A DNA stretch of 64,000 nucleotides from CBDBCU01 sp965203435 (GCA_965203435.1 CBDBCU010000002.1:310001-374000); one strand, 5' to 3'. Shown: positions 33,433-44,567, counted from the stretch's first letter. The notes: generated by a model not told the origin, from the letters alone. Numbers and translations are program-made.

Positions 33433-33807
33433 CTACCGCGCCGCCAATTCTAAACCGGCCACCACCGGAGTTACCGGTTCAACCGGGACATTCGGCACGT
33501 GCTGCGCCGCCAGGGTAAAGCCGGCTACCGGATTAGCTACCGGATTGATGGGGATGATCTGCACCTCTCGCGCTTCCAGATACTCGTGCAGATAGCCCAG
33601 CCGCTCCATTCCGTTCACCTGGAGTTCCACCGCCTCGCGCAACTCCAGTTCCGTCTGTTCTAGGGTGTCGGCAAAAGTCGAAGTTCCCAACTCCAGGCAC
33701 ACGCCGACCCACTGCCCGTCCTCCTGCTGGTAATCGAGGGTCAACCCCAGCACAAAGTCCGGGTTGCCCTGCGCGTCCTGATGCGTGCCGGTAACAAAAT
33801 GGATCAT
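33433..33807 (-). CDS. HicB-like antitoxin
   Basis: 124 residues. The N-terminal half matches the HicB partial RNase-H fold: LDYQQEDGQWVGVCLELGTSTFADTLEQTELELREAVELQV. The C-terminal part is Pro/Val-rich and lacks the ribbon-helix-helix seen in some HicB proteins, so autoregulation cannot be assumed. I chose ATG 33807 because GGAGGGG precedes it at good spacing. A TTGACA-N17-TAGGAT promoter lies about 45 bp upstream. It is the first gene of the pair. Confidence 0.75.
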   Translation of the reverse strand: MIHFVTGTHQDAQGNPDFVLGLTLDYQQEDGQWVGVCLELGTSTFADTLEQTELELREAVELQVNGMERLGYLHEYLEAREVQIIPINPVANPVAGFTLAAQHVPNVPVEPVTPVVAGLELAAR

Positions 33808-33851
33808 TCTAACCCCCTCCAAGAACGCTCAATGCCGGCTTGCGTTGCCCC

Positions 33852-33880
33852 ATCCTATTGGCAAATCTTGCTTTTGTCAA
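33852..33880 (-). promoter_or_regulatory. Promoter of the HicBA-like pair
   Basis: On the minus strand TTGACA, a 17-bp spacer and TAGGAT, about 45 bp before ATG 33807. Confidence 0.65.
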
Positions 33881-33942
33881 TGCCGGCTGAGGTCTATTTT
33901 ATTGCAACTTTCGAGAAGGGGCAACCCCGGCCGCCGCCCCCC

Positions 33943-33970
33943 TTGACACCCGCCCCCATTCCCTTATAAT
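33943..33970 (+). promoter_or_regulatory. Consensus sigma-70 promoter of VOC gene
   Basis: Perfect TTGACA (33943-33948), a 16-bp spacer and perfect TATAAT (33965-33970), 31 bp before the start codon: the best promoter in the window. Confidence 0.85.
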
Positions 33971-34001
33971 TTTCCCCAACTTGAAATCGGGAGGTGTCTC
34001 T

Positions 34002-34466
34002 ATGGCGCGCATCAACCGCTTGCAGCACATTGTCCTGAACTGCCGGGAAGTGGCGGCCTCCGTGGACTTTTATACCCAGGTGCTGGGGATGGAAGTGGTC
34101 AGCTACAACCGGGAGCGGGATATGGCTTTCCTCTCCTTTGGCACGGAACACCACGACATCGCCCTCTTTCCCTACCGGGAGCCGGCGGAACGGCTGGAAA
34201 AGAACCACCTGGGCTTGAACCACATCGCCCTGGAAATCGAGGGCGGCCCGGCCGAACTGCGGGAACTGTACCACCGCCTCCAAGCCCACGGCGTGGAAAT
34301 CGACGGGACGCTGGATCACGTGATGAGCCAGAGCGTCTATTTCTTTGACCCGGACGGCAATCGGCTGGAAATTTTCGCCGATATGCTCCACGAGGAGGCC
34401 AAAGACTGGCTCCACGAAAACGGCGGCGTCGCCAAGCCGCTAATCCTCGAGGAAGCCGCCGTTTAA
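34002..34466 (+). CDS. VOC-family (glyoxalase/dioxygenase) protein
   Basis: 154 residues forming two beta-alpha-beta-beta-beta modules. Metal-ligand positions typical of the vicinal-oxygen-chelate superfamily are present: His in RLQHIVLNC, His in LNHIALEIEG and Glu in NRLEIFAD. It has VDFYTQVLGMEVVSY near the N-terminus. It may be an extradiol-type dioxygenase, glyoxalase or epimerase; nothing decides. ATG 34002 follows GGGAGGTG. It is monocistronic with a strong promoter and ends just before a palindromic element. Confidence 0.85.
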   Translation: MARINRLQHIVLNCREVAASVDFYTQVLGMEVVSYNRERDMAFLSFGTEHHDIALFPYREPAERLEKNHLGLNHIALEIEGGPAELRELYHRLQAHGVEIDGTLDHVMSQSVYFFDPDGNRLEIFADMLHEEAKDWLHENGGVAKPLILEEAAV

Positions 34467-34474
34467 TACTCAAA

Positions 34475-34590
34475 CATGGATGGGCAGGATAGACCGGATT
34501 TTTGTTGTCTGCTCAGTAGGATTCTACCGGCAAGGAAAGAGTCCTACAAAGCAGATACAAAAATCCTGTTAATCCTGTCTATCCATGTTA
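34475..34590. repeat. 110-bp palindromic element, subfamily 2
   Basis: Arms CATGGATGGGCAGGATAGAC and GTCTATCCATG enclose the core TAGGATTCTACCGGCAAGGA. Confidence 0.85.
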
Positions 34591-34762
34591 ATTCTCACCC
34601 GGCCGTTCGAGGGATGTTCGGCGTATCTGGAAAACCCGAGCCGATAGCGCTGCTGCTCTAAGAAAACGGCGCGTCCTCTATCTGAAAATCCGCAATGGGA
34701 ACCCGTCCTGAATTAAACCCCACGGGACAACCCAGCCCCAACTTGCTACAGGAGGCGCAGCA

Positions 34763-36187
34763 ATGTTTGACCTGATTATTCGCGGCGGGCAGGTGGTTAC
34801 GCCCTGGGGCGTCGGCGATTGGGATGTGGGCATCCGCGGGGAGAAAATCGCCGCCGTAGCCCTGGCCCATACCCTTACCGAGGAGGCCGGCCGGGTCATT
34901 GACGCCAGCGGTATGGTCGTCGTCCCCGGCGGCATCGAACCCCACGCCCACATCCACGCCCCCATTATGGGCCACGGCGACCTGAAAACCGCCCCCCCGG
35001 AGGAAGTCAGCCGCGCCGCCCTGTTCGGCGGCACCACCACCATCCTGGACTTTGCCATCCAATATCCGGGCATTGACCTCAGCCAGGCCATTCAGGAACG
35101 CACCGGGGTCTGGCAGGGCAATTCCTACGCCGACTATTCCCATCATCTGATGCTCCTGGGCGATATTTCCGACCAGACCCTGGGGCAGCTGAACGAACAC
35201 ATCCAGGACGGCTTTGCCAGCGTCAAGATTTTCACCACCAACATCCGCCCGCCGGCTATGGCCGGGGAGCCGCGGATGGTGCGGATGGGCCATCTGCACG
35301 ACCTGATGGCGCGCATCCAGCGGCACGGGGCGATGCTGCTGGTTCACGCCGAGGATGACGATATGGTGCAGTATATGTACCAGAAACTCATCGCCGAGGA
35401 ACGCACCGAGTGGTGGAATATGCACTTGGTCCACAGCAACGAATCCGAGGATGTGTCCTTCCGCCGGGTGCTGCGGGTAGCCGAATGGACCGGATCCCCG
35501 GTCTATTTCGTCCATGTCAGCGCCGGCGAGGGCTTGGCGGCGGTGCAGGAAGCCCGCGCCGCCGGCCGGCCGGTCTATGGCGAAACCCTGCACAACTACT
35601 GCTGCTTTAACGCCGACAACTATCAGGAGGAAAACGGTATGAAATATCATACCTATCCCTCCCTCAAGGCGGAAACGGATCGCCGCGCCCTGTGGGACGG
35701 CATCGTCCGCGGCGGGCTCAGCACGATGGCGACCGATGAATACTGCACCAATTGGGCGGTGAAAATCGCCGGGCGGCAGGTAACGGATGTGACCGGCGGG
35801 CATAACGGCATTGAAACCCGGGTCGGCATTACCTACAGCGAAGGGGTGTCCCGGCAGGGAATGTCCCTGCCGCGCTTTGTCGAGGTGACTTCGGCCAACG
35901 CCGCCAAGATTATGGGCCTGTACCCCCGCAAGGGCGTCATCGCCCCGGGCAGCGATGCCGACATTGTGCTGATTGACCCCAGCATCCGGCGGCCGCTGAC
36001 CATGGACGACTTTCACATCTCCGACTACAGCATCTGGGAGGGTTACGCAGCCGCCGGCTGGCCGGTAATGACCATCCTGCGGGGAATGGTGGCGGTGGAA
36101 AACGGCCGCCTGCGGATTGGGCACAACACGGGCCGTTTCCTGCGCCGCAAAGTGGACTCGGAAGTGGTCAACAAGCCGGCGGCGTAG
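34763..36187 (+). CDS. Dihydropyrimidinase/hydantoinase family amidohydrolase
   Basis: 474 residues, usual size. Metal-site motifs are GGIEPHAHIH (HxH), FASVKIF (probable carboxylated Lys near residue 155), LVHAED and VYFVHVSAGEG (His ligands), and TMATDEYC (Asp), in the order of cyclic amidohydrolases. Hydantoinases usually have GGIDPHTH and a TDHCP-like segment, so the Glu and the DEYC loop are variants that may alter substrate. It has the C-terminal beta-sandwich (GSDADIVLIDP). ATG 34763 follows AGGAGG. It has a clear terminator; no hydantoin racemase or carbamoylase is nearby. Confidence 0.88.
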   Translation: MFDLIIRGGQVVTPWGVGDWDVGIRGEKIAAVALAHTLTEEAGRVIDASGMVVVPGGIEPHAHIHAPIMGHGDLKTAPPEEVSRAALFGGTTTILDFAIQYPGIDLSQAIQERTGVWQGNSYADYSHHLMLLGDISDQTLGQLNEHIQDGFASVKIFTTNIRPPAMAGEPRMVRMGHLHDLMARIQRHGAMLLVHAEDDDMVQYMYQKLIAEERTEWWNMHLVHSNESEDVSFRRVLRVAEWTGSPVYFVHVSAGEGLAAVQEARAAGRPVYGETLHNYCCFNADNYQEENGMKYHTYPSLKAETDRRALWDGIVRGGLSTMATDEYCTNWAVKIAGRQVTDVTGGHNGIETRVGITYSEGVSRQGMSLPRFVEVTSANAAKIMGLYPRKGVIAPGSDADIVLIDPSIRRPLTMDDFHISDYSIWEGYAAAGWPVMTILRGMVAVENGRLRIGHNTGRFLRRKVDSEVVNKPAA

Positions 36188-36246
36188 GTGGTGGGGTGTG
36201 GGAGATGGCGGCGGCAAGGCAAGGGCGGCCGCCCATTGGTACCAAG

Positions 36247-36291
36247 CAAAGGCAACCCGGGACGCTTTGGAAAGCGCCCGGGTTGCCTTTG
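36247..36291. terminator. Strong bidirectional hairpin terminator
   Basis: AAAGGCAACCCGGG pairs with CCCGGGTTGCCTTT, with a further ACGCTTT / AAAGCG stem inside. It lies between convergent hydantoinase and small-gene ends and would work on both strands. Confidence 0.8.
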
Positions 36292-36301
36292 CCAGGATAG
36301 T

Positions 36302-36580
36302 CTAATCAAGACCCTTGCGCGCGGCCCACCGCTCGAAAAAGTCCTCCCGGGAAAGGGTGCAGGAGACCAGATCCTCGAACTCGCCGGTAGTCAGTTGCAA
36401 CGGCTTTTTCAGCCAATCCACCTGCTGCCGATCCAAGTCGCCCCGCCAGGAATGGGACATTTTGGTTCCCAAGTATCTTTTCTCCCGGTAATCCAGATAG
36501 AAAAAGATGTGATGACCGGCCCGATCCTCCACGGCCGCCAACTTCCGCAACAACGCCTGCCGCACGGCGCGAACGTCCAT
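36302..36580 (-). CDS. Small basic protein, second gene of a toxin-antitoxin-like pair
   Basis: 92 residues, unrecognised. It opens MDVRAVRQALLRKLAAVEDRAGHHIFFYLDYREKRYLG, where a helix followed by HHIFFYL recalls the HicA dsRBD layout. The rest (SHSWRGDLDR, CTLSREDFFERW) is unlike it. Its ATG follows the upstream stop directly (TAGATG), so the two are translationally coupled. A small pair of this shape may be a toxin-antitoxin module; this is inference from layout, not from a recognised family. Confidence 0.6.
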   Translation of the reverse strand: MDVRAVRQALLRKLAAVEDRAGHHIFFYLDYREKRYLGTKMSHSWRGDLDRQQVDWLKKPLQLTTGEFEDLVSCTLSREDFFERWAARKGLD

Positions 36581-36898
36581 CTATCCCCCGGCCGCCGCCA
36601 AAAGGACCTTCAGCTTGGACAGGGTGGCAACCAGTTCATCGGAGAGCTCGCTTTCCCCCTGTTGCCGCTCCAGGGACTGGCGCAACTCGAGCAGGGAAAG
36701 GAGCAAATCGGCAATGGCGCTTTCCTTGGTGTCGCCATAGCCGTATTCGTCCACCCAAGGGCTGGTGGCGATTACATAGCGGTCGGTATATTCCAGGTCA
36801 ACGCCCAGATCCAAGGCCAAATGCCACCCGGCCGCGCCGATGGCGGCGGCCGCCGGAATCAACTCCCTTTCCTTATAGGGAACGCTCAGGTTCGTCAT
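36581..36898 (-). CDS. Small acidic protein, first gene of the pair
   Basis: 105 residues, unrecognised. It contains VDLEYTDRYVIATSPWVDEYGYGDTKESAIADLLLSLLELRQSLE, an alpha-beta arrangement in which an AIADLL helix follows a strand, reminiscent of a HicB-type domain, and a Leu-rich C-terminus. I chose ATG 36898 because GAGGCGGG precedes it; the longer frame has no ribosome-binding site. It is immediately followed by the 92-residue gene. It may be the antitoxin of a bicistronic module (inference). Confidence 0.55.
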   Translation of the reverse strand: MTNLSVPYKERELIPAAAAIGAAGWHLALDLGVDLEYTDRYVIATSPWVDEYGYGDTKESAIADLLLSLLELRQSLERQQGESELSDELVATLSKLKVLLAAAGG

Positions 36899-37008
36899 TG
36901 CCCGCCTCGTTAAGACTTTCAGAGGGTATCCGGGAACGGGGCCGAGGGCCGGGGCCACCGGAGCCGGCGGCGGAAAATTAGAGCGGCCGCCGCCCCATCC
37001 CCCGCCCG

Positions 37009-37206
37009 CTACTTCATATTATACGCCACAATCCACCCCACATTCAGCGCGGCCATCAGGAGGGCGGCGACCACCAGAATGGTGCCGATGGTCAGAGTGG
37101 GGCCGGCCTTCGGATCCATATTCAGGCCGACGCCCATTCCGATCGTCAGGACCGCAAAGGCCAGCACAAAGGGCAGCACGTACAGGATGATTTTCAGGAT
37201 GGACAT
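37009..37206 (-). CDS. Small two-helix membrane protein
   Basis: 65 residues with two membrane helices (IILYVLPFVLAFAVLTIGMGV and LTIGTILVVAALLMAALNVGWIV) separated by a short polar turn NMDPKAG. ATG 37206 is preceded by GGGAGGTG. It lies downstream of secA on the same strand. The size and topology are consistent with a SecE/SecG-like helper, but no signature supports that. Confidence 0.6.
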   Translation of the reverse strand: MSILKIILYVLPFVLAFAVLTIGMGVGLNMDPKAGPTLTIGTILVVAALLMAALNVGWIVAYNMK

Positions 37207-37274
37207 TGCGGACACCTCCCTTGATTTACTTTCCCGGCTTTGCCGGGGGCCGCGCCTTTTCCCCCAGGCGTTGG

Positions 37275-40013
<2,739 letters not shown>

Positions 40014-40090
40014 AAGGCAAGACACCGCTTTTTCAGGAAATAGGATTTGTCCCACCCCCATTGTAACCCAACCGGGGGGGTCGATGCAAA

Positions 40091-40206
40091 CATGGATATA
40101 CAGGATAAACAGGATTTTTGGGGTCTGTTCAGTCGGATCCTTTCCTTGCCGGGAGAATCCTGATTAGCAGACCACCAAAATCCGGTTTATCCGGTCTATC
40201 CATGTT
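40091..40206. repeat. 110-bp palindromic element, subfamily 2, inverted core
   Basis: Arms CATGGATATACAGGATAAAC and GTCTATCCATG. The core TTTCCTTGCCGGGAGAATCC is the reverse complement of the 24.1/34.5-kb core. Confidence 0.82.
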
Positions 40207-40209
40207 TGA

Positions 40210-40420
40210 ATCCGCCCCGGCCGGCGGGGGATGGTTGCAACGAACACCTTTTACCGCCCCCAAGATCGATCCGGGCTTTCGCGGTAGCATCACCCTGGAA
40301 ATGTTCAACTTGGGGCCTTTCCCGCTGAAACTTTCCTACGCGATGGCGATAGGCTCCTTGATGCTGGATCGGCTGGGGCAGCCGGCCGATGCCGGCTATG
40401 CCGGGCGGTTTCAGGGTTAA
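40210..40420 (+). pseudogene. 3' fragment of a dCTP deaminase/dUTPase-type gene
   Basis: The frame reads PKIDPGFRGSITLEMFNLGPFPLKLSYAMAIGSLMLDRL...YAGRFQG and then TAA. This matches the C-terminal trimer-forming part of Dcd-type proteins (the family has IDPGF-G-ITLE--N-GP--L-L and Y-GKYQGQ). The N-terminal two thirds, including the active site, are missing, and the upstream neighbour is the palindromic element ending at 40206. The remnant has no start codon of its own. It records a deletion or insertion that removed the 5' part. Confidence 0.68.
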
Positions 40421-40475
40421 GCCCGGCCCATCAAGCCGACAATCCCCAGCCGCACCCATCCCATCCTTGCCCGCC

Positions 40476-41684
40476 TTAAACCTCAATGCCGGCGGCGGCT
40501 ACTGTTGGCACATCCTTGTCCCCCCGTCCGCTGAGGCAGACCAGGATGATTTGCTCCGGGGACAGCGTCGCCGCCAGCTGCGCGGCGTGGTGGATGGCAT
40601 GGGACGGCTCCAGGGCCGGGATGATGCCCTCGGCTTGGGAAAGCAGATGAAAGCCCTCCAGGGCCTGGGCGTCGGTGGCGGCCCGGTATTCGGCCCGGGC
40701 AATGTCTTTCAGGTAGCTGTGTTCCGGGCCGACGCCGGGATAATCCAATCCCGCCGATAGGCTGTGGGTTTCGCGCACCTGCCCGTGCCGGTCTTGCAGC
40801 AGATAAGACATGGAGCCGTGCAGTACGCCGGGCCGGCCGGCGGTCAAGGTAGCCGAATGGCGGCCGCTGTCCACTCCGTCGCCGCCGGCCTCGATGCCCA
40901 GCAATTTTACCGATTCATCGCCGATAAAGTCGTAAAAAGCGCCGATGGCGTTGCTGCCGCCGCCAACGCAGGCCACCACATAATCGGGCAAGCGGCCCTC
41001 GGCGGCCAGGATTTGCGCCCGGGCTTCCCGGCCGATGACCGCTTGAAAATCCCGCACCAGCATCGGATAGGGATGCGGCCCTACGGCGCTGCCAATCAGG
41101 TAATGGGTGGTTTCCACATTCGTAACCCAATCCCGAATGGCCTCGTTGATGGCGTCTTTCAGGGTGCGGGAGCCGGCTTCCACCGGGATTACTTCGGCGG
41201 CCAGCAGGCGCATCCGAAAGACATTGGGGGCCTGGCGGCGGATGTCGGCGGCGCCCATATAGACCAGGCATTGCAAGCCCAGCATCGCGCCGACGGTGGC
41301 GGTGGCGACCCCGTGCTGGCCGGCGCCGGTTTCGGCGATAATGCGCGCCTTGCCCATATATTTAGCCAGCAGGGCCTGGCCCAGGGCATTGTTGATTTTA
41401 TGGGCGCCGGTATGGGCCAAATCCTCCCGTTTCAGATAGATTTTCGCCCCTCCGCTGCGGCGGGTCAGGTTGGCGGCAAAGTATAGGGGCGTAGGGCGGC
41501 CGGCGTAGTGGGTCAGCAGGCCGGCCAATTCCCGCTGAAAAGCCGGATCGGTTTTGGCCTGGTTATAGGCGGATTCCAGTTCGGCCAGGGCGGCCATCAG
41601 CGTCTCCGGGACGAACTGGCCGCCGAATTGCCCGAACCGGCCGCGGGCGTCGGGTAGGATTGCGTTGGGGGCGGTGGTCATCAT
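40476..41684 (-). CDS. trpB: Tryptophan synthase beta chain
   Basis: 402 residues. It joins indole and serine to make tryptophan, using PLP on the Lys of HTGAHKINNALGQ (about 92). Other family motifs are GRFGQFGGQFVPETLM, ETGAGQHGVATAT, GSAVGPHPYP, CVGGGSNAIG and SAGLDYPGVGPEHSYL. ATG 41684 follows GAGGATTTACC; the longer frame is not TrpB-like. There is no trpA or other trp gene in the window. The PGVGPEHS segment is that of the trpA-partnered TrpB1 class, so the rest of the pathway is presumably elsewhere. A TATAAT lies at 41734-41739. Confidence 0.95.
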   Translation of the reverse strand: MMTTAPNAILPDARGRFGQFGGQFVPETLMAALAELESAYNQAKTDPAFQRELAGLLTHYAGRPTPLYFAANLTRRSGGAKIYLKREDLAHTGAHKINNALGQALLAKYMGKARIIAETGAGQHGVATATVGAMLGLQCLVYMGAADIRRQAPNVFRMRLLAAEVIPVEAGSRTLKDAINEAIRDWVTNVETTHYLIGSAVGPHPYPMLVRDFQAVIGREARAQILAAEGRLPDYVVACVGGGSNAIGAFYDFIGDESVKLLGIEAGGDGVDSGRHSATLTAGRPGVLHGSMSYLLQDRHGQVRETHSLSAGLDYPGVGPEHSYLKDIARAEYRAATDAQALEGFHLLSQAEGIIPALEPSHAIHHAAQLAATLSPEQIILVCLSGRGDKDVPTVAAAGIEV

Positions 41685-41832
41685 AAGGTAAATCCTCGAT
41701 GGTAGTTGCCGGGCGGATGGACTTGACGGCGGCATTATAACAGGGTTTCCGGAGGGGGAATAGGGGCGGGTGTCCGGAGGAATCCAAGACGGCGCTACCC
41801 TAGGATGACGCAGCCTCGACAAACAACCACTG

Positions 41833-41862
41833 GATTCCCGCTTACGCGGGAAGGACGGTAGA
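41833..41862. repeat. Single arm of dRS3-like repeat
   Basis: CTGGATTCCCGCTTACGCGG ending GACGGTAG, without its partner arm. Confidence 0.75.
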
Positions 41863-41905
41863 AAGGAGCGGCGGGAGTGCCGGTTTTATATGCGATTGCC
41901 CCGGC

Positions 41906-42406
41906 CTACTCCCCCTCCCCCCGGTCTGCCGCCGCCGCTGTGGGATAAGCCGGGTGGGTCAGATGATGCCAGGTCAAGGCCCCCCGCAAGCCCTGAAAGA
42001 ACAGGTAGGGAAAAATCAGCAAGTTCAGGGTCAGATATACCGGGTGCAGGCTGCCCGGCCCCAGTCCTCCGACCGCCAATCCGAATAATATGATCTTGCT
42101 GACCAGATGATAGCCCAGCAGCGCCGCCGCCGCCCTCCGGCTTCGTTTCAATACCCCCGCCGCCAAAGCCGCCAGCAATCCCGCCTCGGCCAGCGTCCAG
42201 AGAAAGGCCAGATCGCCGGGCTGAATGACGCCCTCCACCGCCGGGTCGCCGAAGTAGGTTGCCATAATTACGATGAAATTGACCGCCGCCGCCGCCAAGC
42301 CGGCGCCGCCGCTCCACAAAATGCGCTTGCCGGCCCGTTGCAAGTCGTTGCCCAGCATCCAGGGGGGTAGGGCTATCCCCAGCAGCTTGGGGGGTTCCGC
42401 TGCCAT
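41906..42406 (-). CDS. Four-helix membrane protein
   Basis: 166 residues with about four membrane segments (GAGLAAAAVNFIVIMATYF, FLWTLAEAGLLAALAAGVL, LVSKIILFGLAVGGLG, VYLTLNLLIFPYLFF) and a polar tail. I recognise no family. It starts 9 bp after the thioredoxin reductase stop, so the two are probably one operon. Confidence 0.65.
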   Translation of the reverse strand: MAAEPPKLLGIALPPWMLGNDLQRAGKRILWSGGAGLAAAAVNFIVIMATYFGDPAVEGVIQPGDLAFLWTLAEAGLLAALAAGVLKRSRRAAAALLGYHLVSKIILFGLAVGGLGPGSLHPVYLTLNLLIFPYLFFQGLRGALTWHHLTHPAYPTAAAADRGEGE

Positions 42407-42415
42407 AGCGCCGCC

Positions 42416-43345
42416 CTATTTTCCCCGCAAATAGCGGAAGGCCGCCAAGGCCGCCGTAGCCCCGTCCCCGGCGGAAGTTACCAGCTGCGCCGCCGAATGT
42501 TGCCGCACATCCCCGGCGGCGTAGAGACCCGGCGTTTCCGTTTCCATCCACAAGTTCACCGGAATGTGGCCGGCCCGGTCGGTCGTTGCCAGGCCCCGGG
42601 CCAGTTCCGAATTGGGTTCCAAGCCCACATAGAGGAATACGGCGGCCAGGGCAACAGATTCCTCTTGGCCGGTGGCGGCGTTGTGCAGTTTCACCCCGGA
42701 CACCGTATCCGTCCCGCAAATTTCCGTTACCGTGGTGTTGCGGCGGACTGCAATTTTCGGGTTTGCCGCCAAGCGGGTTTGCAGGATTTGCTGGGCGCGC
42801 AGTTGATGGCGGCGGTGGAAAAGCAGCACTTGGTCGGCGTATTCGGTCAAGGTCAGGGCCTCGTCGGCCGCCGCATCGCCGCCGCCGACCACGCCCACGA
42901 CTTGCCCCATACTCAGCGGCCCGTCGCAGGTAGCGCATTGGGAAACGCCGCGCCCCCACAGCCGTTCCTCGCCAGGAATGCCGGCCCGCCGCAGCCGGGA
43001 TCCCGTGGCAATAATAACCGCCCGCGCCCGGTAACTATCGCCGGCGGCGTCCACCCGGAACAGGGAATCGGGGCCGCCCTCCCGGCCAATCTGCGTAGCC
43101 TCGTCCATGAGGAAATTCACTCCGGCGGCCATCGCCTGCTCTTGCGCCGCCGGCCCCAGTTCGGCCCCGGAAATGCCCTCGGGAAAGCCGGGAAAGTTCT
43201 CAATGCGCTCCACATTGACAATCTGCGCCCCGCCCATCAGCTGCTCGATCAGGCCGGTATGCAGGCCGTAGCGGGCGGCGTACATTCCCGCCGTCAGTCC
43301 GGCCAATCCGCCGCCCACAATCAACAGGTCATAAGGGTCAGCCAC
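42416..43345 (-). CDS. trxB: Thioredoxin-disulfide reductase family flavoprotein
   Basis: 309 residues. The FAD motif is LLIVGGGLAGLTAG, the NADPH motif GVVGGGDAAADEALTL, the redox-active disulphide CATCDG and the C-terminal FAD motif GLYAAGDVR. It reduces thioredoxin or a related disulphide carrier with NAD(P)H. The second nucleotide motif has GGGDAAADEA, close to the NADPH-type GGGNSAVEEA. I chose GTG 43345 because GGGAGG precedes it and homology starts there; upstream Met codons lie in repeat DNA. No thioredoxin is encoded beside it. Confidence 0.88.
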   Translation of the reverse strand: MADPYDLLIVGGGLAGLTAGMYAARYGLHTGLIEQLMGGAQIVNVERIENFPGFPEGISGAELGPAAQEQAMAAGVNFLMDEATQIGREGGPDSLFRVDAAGDSYRARAVIIATGSRLRRAGIPGEERLWGRGVSQCATCDGPLSMGQVVGVVGGGDAAADEALTLTEYADQVLLFHRRHQLRAQQILQTRLAANPKIAVRRNTTVTEICGTDTVSGVKLHNAATGQEESVALAAVFLYVGLEPNSELARGLATTDRAGHIPVNLWMETETPGLYAAGDVRQHSAAQLVTSAGDGATAALAAFRYLRGK

Positions 43346-43416
43346 GCCGGAAACCTCCCGGGATAGGTATTGAGTGGGGGCATTGTAGCACAAAAAGGCC
43401 GGCCTTTTCCCGCCCA

Positions 43417-43610
43417 TCCTTCAACGAAGTTCAGGATGAGCGGAAAGGGTGGCCGGCTATCCGGGTTTCAATCAACGGCGTTCAGGGTGAGCGGGAAAAG
43501 GACGGTCGGCTATCCAATTGGCAACCAACGGATTTCGGGATGGGCGGGAAAAGGCCGGCTATCCTTTCCGCTCATCCTGAACTCCGTTGAAGGACGAGCG
43601 GAACGGAAAG
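43417..43610. repeat. Degenerate copies of the 28-bp repeat
   Basis: CTTCAACGAAGTTCAGGATG at 43419, then decayed copies (CAACGGCGTTCAGGGTGAGC, CAACGGATTTCGGGATGGGC) and an inverted copy at 43563-43605. The gap 43346-43660 holds these and one terminator. Confidence 0.7.
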
Positions 43611-43620
43611 GCCGGCTCCC

Positions 43621-43652
43621 TAAAATCCCCGGCCGCAATTTTGGCCGGGGAT
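43621..43652 (-). terminator. Intrinsic terminator of the 129-residue gene
   Basis: On the minus strand the stem ATCCCCGGCC / GGCCGGGGAT is followed by TTTTAGG, just after the stop at 43661. Confidence 0.7.
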
Positions 43653-43660
43653 GGTTTTGG

Positions 43661-44050
43661 TCAGGCCGCCAAGCCCGGCGCATTGGCCCGCCGACCGCCC
43701 AAATGGTGAAGGGCATAAGGCAGGCTGAGCAACGGGATGATGGCCCAAACCAGCGGCAGCCACCAATCGCCCCGGGTCCAGCCGCTCAAGATAGCCCCGC
43801 TCATCGCCAAGCTGCCGAGGATGCCCAACGCCAGCAGGGTCAAGGCAAGGCCGGCCAGCCAAGGCGCGGGCCGCCGCCCGCTCAGCAGCAGCCCGAGCAG
43901 GGCAATCGCCGCCAAGGGGTGCAGCAAGACCAGGGAAATCCGTTCCCACCAGAACCCGCCATCGGCAAAGGTGCTGATAAGCAAGCCAAAGGCGGCCAGC
44001 AGGGCTTGCACCACCGCCAGGATAATCAGGGGAACCCGCAACGAATTCAT
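43661..44050 (-). CDS. Small four-helix membrane protein
   Basis: 129 residues with four predicted membrane helices (VPLIILAVVQALLAAFGLLI, ISLVLLHPLAAIALLGLLL, LAGLALTLLALGILGSLA, WWLPLVWAIIPLLSLPYALH). ATG 44050 is preceded by GAGGTGAGAG. I recognise no family. It has its own terminator. Confidence 0.65.
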   Translation of the reverse strand: MNSLRVPLIILAVVQALLAAFGLLISTFADGGFWWERISLVLLHPLAAIALLGLLLSGRRPAPWLAGLALTLLALGILGSLAMSGAILSGWTRGDWWLPLVWAIIPLLSLPYALHHLGGRRANAPGLAA

Positions 44051-44205
44051 ACTCTCACCTCGCTTTGCTGGATCAGGTAGCTGAGTGCCATCGCCGCGTC
44101 CGGCAGTTCCAACTACCAGTATAGCGCCAAGGCGGAATATATGCAATAGGAATAATGATTATTTTCCGGTTGATTTCAAGATCGGGGGGAGCCGGCTGGT
44201 TTGGG

Positions 44206-44565
44206 CTAATCCCCCGCCGGCTCGACATTAGCGGCCGGTTTCTTGCCCGGGATTACTACCCGGCCCCGGCCAAAGGGCGGCGGATTGGGCCGGTCGGTGA
44301 TGCCGGTCAAGGGGAGGTCGGCGTTGACCACCTGAAAGTGGCGGCCCAAGCAATGGAACTCGGCGGTGTCTCCGGCGGCCAACTTTTTCCGGATTTCCTC
44401 GAATTTGCGGGCGGTCGACCAATCGTAGATATGATGGCCGCAGCGCAGGCAGACCTCGGCCGGCGCGGTGATAAGGGCAGTGTTATCGCCGCCGCGCAAT
44501 TGCACTTCCACATCTTTGCGGAACATAGCGCCGCCGCAAAAGACGCACTGGTCAAAGAAAGGCAT
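44206..44565 (-). CDS. YgiT/MqsA-type zinc-finger antitoxin
   Basis: 119 residues. The N-terminal zinc finger has CVFCGG and, after a beta hairpin, CLRCGHHIYD (two CxxC pairs), the YgiT-type fold of MqsA N-termini. The C-terminal part (VVIPGKKPAANVEPAGD) lacks the helix-turn-helix of full MqsA, so DNA binding is doubtful. I prefer ATG 44565 because GGAGG lies 8 bases before it; the upstream GTG would be too close. It begins 2 bp after the stop of the DUF4258 gene, the usual toxin-first order of this module. Confidence 0.78.
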   Translation of the reverse strand: MPFFDQCVFCGGAMFRKDVEVQLRGGDNTALITAPAEVCLRCGHHIYDWSTARKFEEIRKKLAAGDTAEFHCLGRHFQVVNADLPLTGITDRPNPPPFGRGRVVIPGKKPAANVEPAGD

Positions 44566-44567
44566 AT

